A DNA stretch of 7,925 nucleotides from Betaproteobacteria bacterium (lineage in GTDB: Bacteria > Pseudomonadota > Gammaproteobacteria > Burkholderiales > SG8-39): positions 1 through 7,925 of the forward strand of contig JAFARH010000061.1 in the NCBI GenBank assembly GCA_019245555.1. Direction: 5' to 3'. The notes under the pieces were generated by a model, which searched no databases, was not told the DNA's origin, and was given only the letters and a program-made list of their open reading frames with translations. Each line of letters opens with the position of its first letter. The stretch's first letter is position 1. Shown here in pieces: positions 5,735 to 7,925 of the stretch. The position numbers were made by a program, and so were the translations under genes.

Positions 5735-6309
5735 TCTGGCGGGTGCGGCGCGTCCTCACCGGGCACGACTCGGCGGGGAAGTCGACCATCATTTCCGATG
5801 GCTTCGCGACGAACATCAAGGAGATGGCGTCGATGCCGGGCCTCGCGCTGACAGATCTGTGGGAGACCACGGGCGCCCCGGCCGATAACGATGGCCACAC
5901 CGACGCTGCAGCGCGCCCGGTGCATCTAGAGCCGCCGAAGAACGGCACGATCCTCCGCGTGGTCGAATTCCCGCCCGACGCGACTTGGCGTTCGAGCGCG
6001 GTAGCGCGGGAAGGATTCAAGTCGATCGGCGCTGGGCACGTCGTCGACGAGCACTCGGCCGATCCAATGATGCACAGGACAGCCACGGTCGATTACGCCA
6101 TCGTGTTGAAGGGCGAGATCCACGCCGTGATGGAACAAGGCGAGACGCTGCTCCGCGCGGGCGACATCCTCGTGCAACGCGGCACCACTCACTCCTGGAG
6201 CGTGCGCGGCAACGAGCCGGCGATCGTCGCATTTATCCTGGTGAGCGCGAAGCCGCTCGGCAAGCCGAAGAAAAGAAAGGCGAAGGCGAAAGCCAAGAAG
6301 CGCAAATGA
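5731..6309 (+). CDS. Cupin-domain protein with lysine-rich C-terminal tail
   Basis: The 192-residue protein is a single-domain cupin. The barrel core is MHRTATVDYAIVLKGE (114-129) followed by LRAGDILVQRGTTHSW (141-156). Compared with the cupin consensus, the HxH of motif 1 is reduced to H115 with D121 in reach of the usual acidic position, and motif 2 keeps H154; metal binding is therefore uncertain. The N-terminus (RRVLTGHDSAGKS, 6-18) is typical of a widespread family found beside aromatic-degradation genes; members lack a settled activity. The chain ends in a strongly basic tail (GKPKKRKAKAKAKKRK, 177-192) that lies outside the fold. The start ATG (5731) overlaps the dioxygenase stop (ATGA), with no separate Shine-Dalgarno, so translation depends on the gene before. 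A role as isomerase, decarboxylase or ligand-binding accessory of the ring-cleavage step is only inferred from position. Confidence 0.88.
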   Translation: MIWRVRRVLTGHDSAGKSTIISDGFATNIKEMASMPGLALTDLWETTGAPADNDGHTDAAARPVHLEPPKNGTILRVVEFPPDATWRSSAVAREGFKSIGAGHVVDEHSADPMMHRTATVDYAIVLKGEIHAVMEQGETLLRAGDILVQRGTTHSWSVRGNEPAIVAFILVSAKPLGKPKKRKAKAKAKKRK

Positions 6310-7199
6310 GCAAAGCCGCACAGGCCGCGACGCAGCGGAGCATCGGCGTTATCGGCCTCGGCACCATGGGCTCGGCGATGGCGGCGAACCTGCTGAAGGG
6401 CGGCTTCCGCGTCCACGGCTTCGACGTCGTAGCCACCCAGCGGGAGGAGCTCAAGAACGCCGGAGGCCTGCCCGGCACGTCAGCAGCCGCCGTTGCGCAA
6501 GTCGCGGAAGTGATGATCACGTCGCTGCCGAGCGCTCAGGCGCTGCACGACGTCGCGGACGAGCTCACCGGCAAGGGCCGCGTGGTGCTGGAGACGAGCA
6601 CGCTGCCGATCGAGGACAAGGAGCGCGCGCGCGACACCCTCGGCAAGAAGGGCATCGTGCTTCTCGACTGCCCGCTCTCAGGTACCGGCGCGCAGGCTCG
6701 CGTGAAGGACCTGGTGGTCTTCGCGAGCGGCGACAAGGCGGCGTTCGGCAAGGCTGAGCCCTTCTTGCCCGGCTTCTCGCGTGCCCACTATTACCTCGGC
6801 GAGTTCGGCAACGGCAGCCGCATGAAATTCGTCGCCAACCTGCTGGTCGCGATCCACAACGTCTCGACCGCCGAGGCTTTCGCGCTCGGCATGAAGGCCG
6901 GGCTCGATCCGAAGACGATCTACGATGTGATGGCCAACAGCGCCGGCGCCTCGCGCATGTTCCAGGTACGCGGCCCGCAGATGGTGGAGAGCAAGTACGA
7001 TGACGCCACGATCAGCGTGAGCCTTTTCCAGAAGGACATGAAGATCATCGGCGAATTCGCGGCCAAGCACGGCGTGGCGACGCCGCTCTTCAATGCATCG
7101 GCCGTGATCTACAACGCCGCGATGGCGCAGGGATTCGGCAAGGCCGACACGGCCGCAGTGTGCGCAGTGCTCGAGAAGCTGAGCGGGGTGAAACGATGA
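6306..7199 (+). CDS. NAD(P)-dependent beta-hydroxyacid dehydrogenase (3-hydroxyisobutyrate dehydrogenase family)
   Basis: The 297-residue enzyme has the two-domain build of 3-hydroxyisobutyrate / tartronate semialdehyde reductases. The Rossmann motif is GLGTMG (17-22), and D40 at the end of the second strand hints at NAD(H). ETST (96-99) corresponds to the conserved substrate-loop serine/threonine region. DCPLSGTGAQ (121-130) is the variant of the family's DAPVSGG signature. The catalytic lysine is K174 in GNGSRMKFVAN, with N178 at the conserved asparagine position. The long central helix and all-alpha C-terminal half (about 170-297) are complete. The family oxidises 3-hydroxyacids or reduces semialdehydes; the DCPLSGTG variant means the usual substrate should not be presumed. 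It is joined on both sides by ATGA overlaps to cupin genes. It may reduce an aldehyde or keto product downstream of ring cleavage. Confidence 0.92.
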   Translation: MSKAAQAATQRSIGVIGLGTMGSAMAANLLKGGFRVHGFDVVATQREELKNAGGLPGTSAAAVAQVAEVMITSLPSAQALHDVADELTGKGRVVLETSTLPIEDKERARDTLGKKGIVLLDCPLSGTGAQARVKDLVVFASGDKAAFGKAEPFLPGFSRAHYYLGEFGNGSRMKFVANLLVAIHNVSTAEAFALGMKAGLDPKTIYDVMANSAGASRMFQVRGPQMVESKYDDATISVSLFQKDMKIIGEFAAKHGVATPLFNASAVIYNAAMAQGFGKADTAAVCAVLEKLSGVKR

Positions 7200-7765
7200 G
7201 CGACTGGAGAAATATCCGCACCTGGACGCGCGCGCAGATGATGAAGCGGGTCGCGCGCTTCAAGAAGCTGAAGGGGTCCGACGGCGGCCTGCCTGACAGT
7301 CCCCTGCCCGAATGCCGGCGCAAGCTCTACGCCGTGATCGGCTTCCAGCCGCCGATGTCGGACAACGCGGCGACGACCTCGCCGGTCGGCGCCAACGCTT
7401 CGGAAATGCCGGCGATTTCGATCTCCGAAGGCTTCAACCTCGGCTACTGCAAGGCAAGACCCGGCAAGGGCCCGCTGATGCACCACCACGACACCAACGA
7501 AACTTTCATTGCCATGACCGGCAAGTGGCGCTGCGAATGGAACGAAGGCAAGGAGATGGAGTACGTCGACCTCAACCCGTACGACGTCATCTCATTTCCG
7601 GTCGGCGTCGCACGGCGCTTCATGAACGTCACCTACGACGAGCCCGGCAAGGAGCATCTCCTGATGTTCATCATCGGCGGCAACCAGCCGCAGGCCGAGT
7701 TCACGCCGACGGCGATGCAGCGCTGCGAGGCCTATAGCCGGAAGGCGGCCCGGAAGAAGAAGTGA
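7196..7765 (+). CDS. Second cupin-domain protein
   Basis: The 189-residue protein has a helical basic N-terminus (about 1-27) and a cupin barrel. Motif 1 is well kept: H96, H98 and E102 within [11 protein letters not shown], with G109 in place. In motif 2 ([12 protein letters not shown], 134-145) the usual fourth ligand His is R140, so a metal site would have three protein ligands. A C-terminal basic tail (RKAARKKK) echoes the longer tail of the first cupin, although the two proteins are not close copies. The start overlaps the dehydrogenase stop (ATGA), and GGGGTG (7185-7190) lies 5 bases upstream and can act as a ribosome site. It could be a small dioxygenase, isomerase or binding protein for a carboxylated intermediate. 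No specific activity is claimed. Confidence 0.88.
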   Translation: MSDWRNIRTWTRAQMMKRVARFKKLKGSDGGLPDSPLPECRRKLYAVIGFQPPMSDNAATTSPVGANASEMPAISISEGFNLGYCKARPGKGPLMHHHDTNETFIAMTGKWRCEWNEGKEMEYVDLNPYDVISFPVGVARRFMNVTYDEPGKEHLLMFIIGGNQPQAEFTPTAMQRCEAYSRKAARKKK

Positions 7766-7925
7766 AGCGCTTCGAGCTCGCCGTCCCGGTCAACGCGCAG
7801 GACCATAACCTCGGCCCGACGCACGCCGCGGTGACGCTTGTCGAATACGGCGACTTCGAGTGCCCGAATTGCAAGCAGGCGGCGCCGGCCGTGAAGATGC
7901 TGCTCGAGCGCTTCGTCGGGCGCGT
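7762..7925 (+). CDS. DsbA/thioredoxin-4-like thiol oxidoreductase, 3' part missing
   Basis: The visible 54 residues read as the first strand and active site of a DsbA-family thioredoxin fold: a [16 protein letters not shown] stretch leading into C34-P-N-C37, then the helix [14 protein letters not shown]. The CPNC pair is redox-capable. There is no signal peptide before the fold, so it is probably cytoplasmic, as in the Thioredoxin_4 proteins found free or fused to transporters. The start is a GTG at 7762 that overlaps the cupin stop (GTGA); GGA at 7752-7754 sits 7 bases upstream. No in-frame ATG exists before the active site. The coupling implies it belongs to the operon, perhaps for redox protection or for a glutathione-linked isomerisation, but the right edge cuts it before any further evidence. 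Confidence 0.85.
   Translation, partial: MKRFELAVPVNAQDHNLGPTHAAVTLVEYGDFECPNCKQAAPAVKMLLERFVGR

Overview
The window is GC-rich and densely coded, with codon use and protein families typical of a Proteobacterium, most likely a Betaproteobacterium (Burkholderiales-like). This placement is an impression from the protein sequences, not a database result. No rRNA, tRNA, CRISPR array, transposase or phage gene is visible. Nearly all genes look like parts of oxidative (probably aromatic-compound) catabolism and its electron transfer.

Left part (1-1566, minus strand): a tri-heme c-type cytochrome lipoprotein is followed, with a 4-base ATGA overlap, by the [2Fe-2S] small subunit of a molybdenum hydroxylase (xanthine dehydrogenase / isoquinoline 1-oxidoreductase / nicotinate dehydrogenase type). 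The small subunit runs off the left edge. The large molybdopterin subunit would be expected next, outside the window. A 53-base divergent spacer with a 7-bp inverted repeat separates this unit from a plus-strand gene (1620-2522). That gene encodes an NMT1/THI5-like substrate-binding-fold protein with no signal peptide.

Middle (2523-3257): a strong REP-like palindrome and a 15-base-period direct repeat lie between the convergent ends of the binding-protein gene and a minus-strand gene for a small outer-membrane beta-barrel protein (2589-3098). A 160-base spacer upstream of the barrel gene holds two further palindromes.

Right part (3258-7925): two overlapping short-chain dehydrogenase genes run on the minus strand. 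They diverge, across 52 bases, from a plus-strand operon: intradiol ring-cleavage dioxygenase, cupin, 3-hydroxyisobutyrate dehydrogenase-family reductase, second cupin, and a DsbA-like CPNC thiol protein cut by the right edge. Every junction in the plus operon is a 4-base stop/start overlap (ATGA three times, GTGA once), so the five genes are almost certainly co-transcribed and translationally coupled.

Taken together this looks like a catabolic locus. A Mo-hydroxylase/cytochrome pair could hydroxylate or oxidise a substrate, SDRs and a beta-hydroxyacid dehydrogenase could handle alcohol/carbonyl intermediates, and an intradiol dioxygenase would open a catechol- or hydroxyquinol-type ring. The substrate cannot be read from the sequence. 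No cycloisomerase, maleylacetate reductase, CoA transferase or local regulator is present in the window, so the combination does not match a complete textbook pathway as far as visible here.
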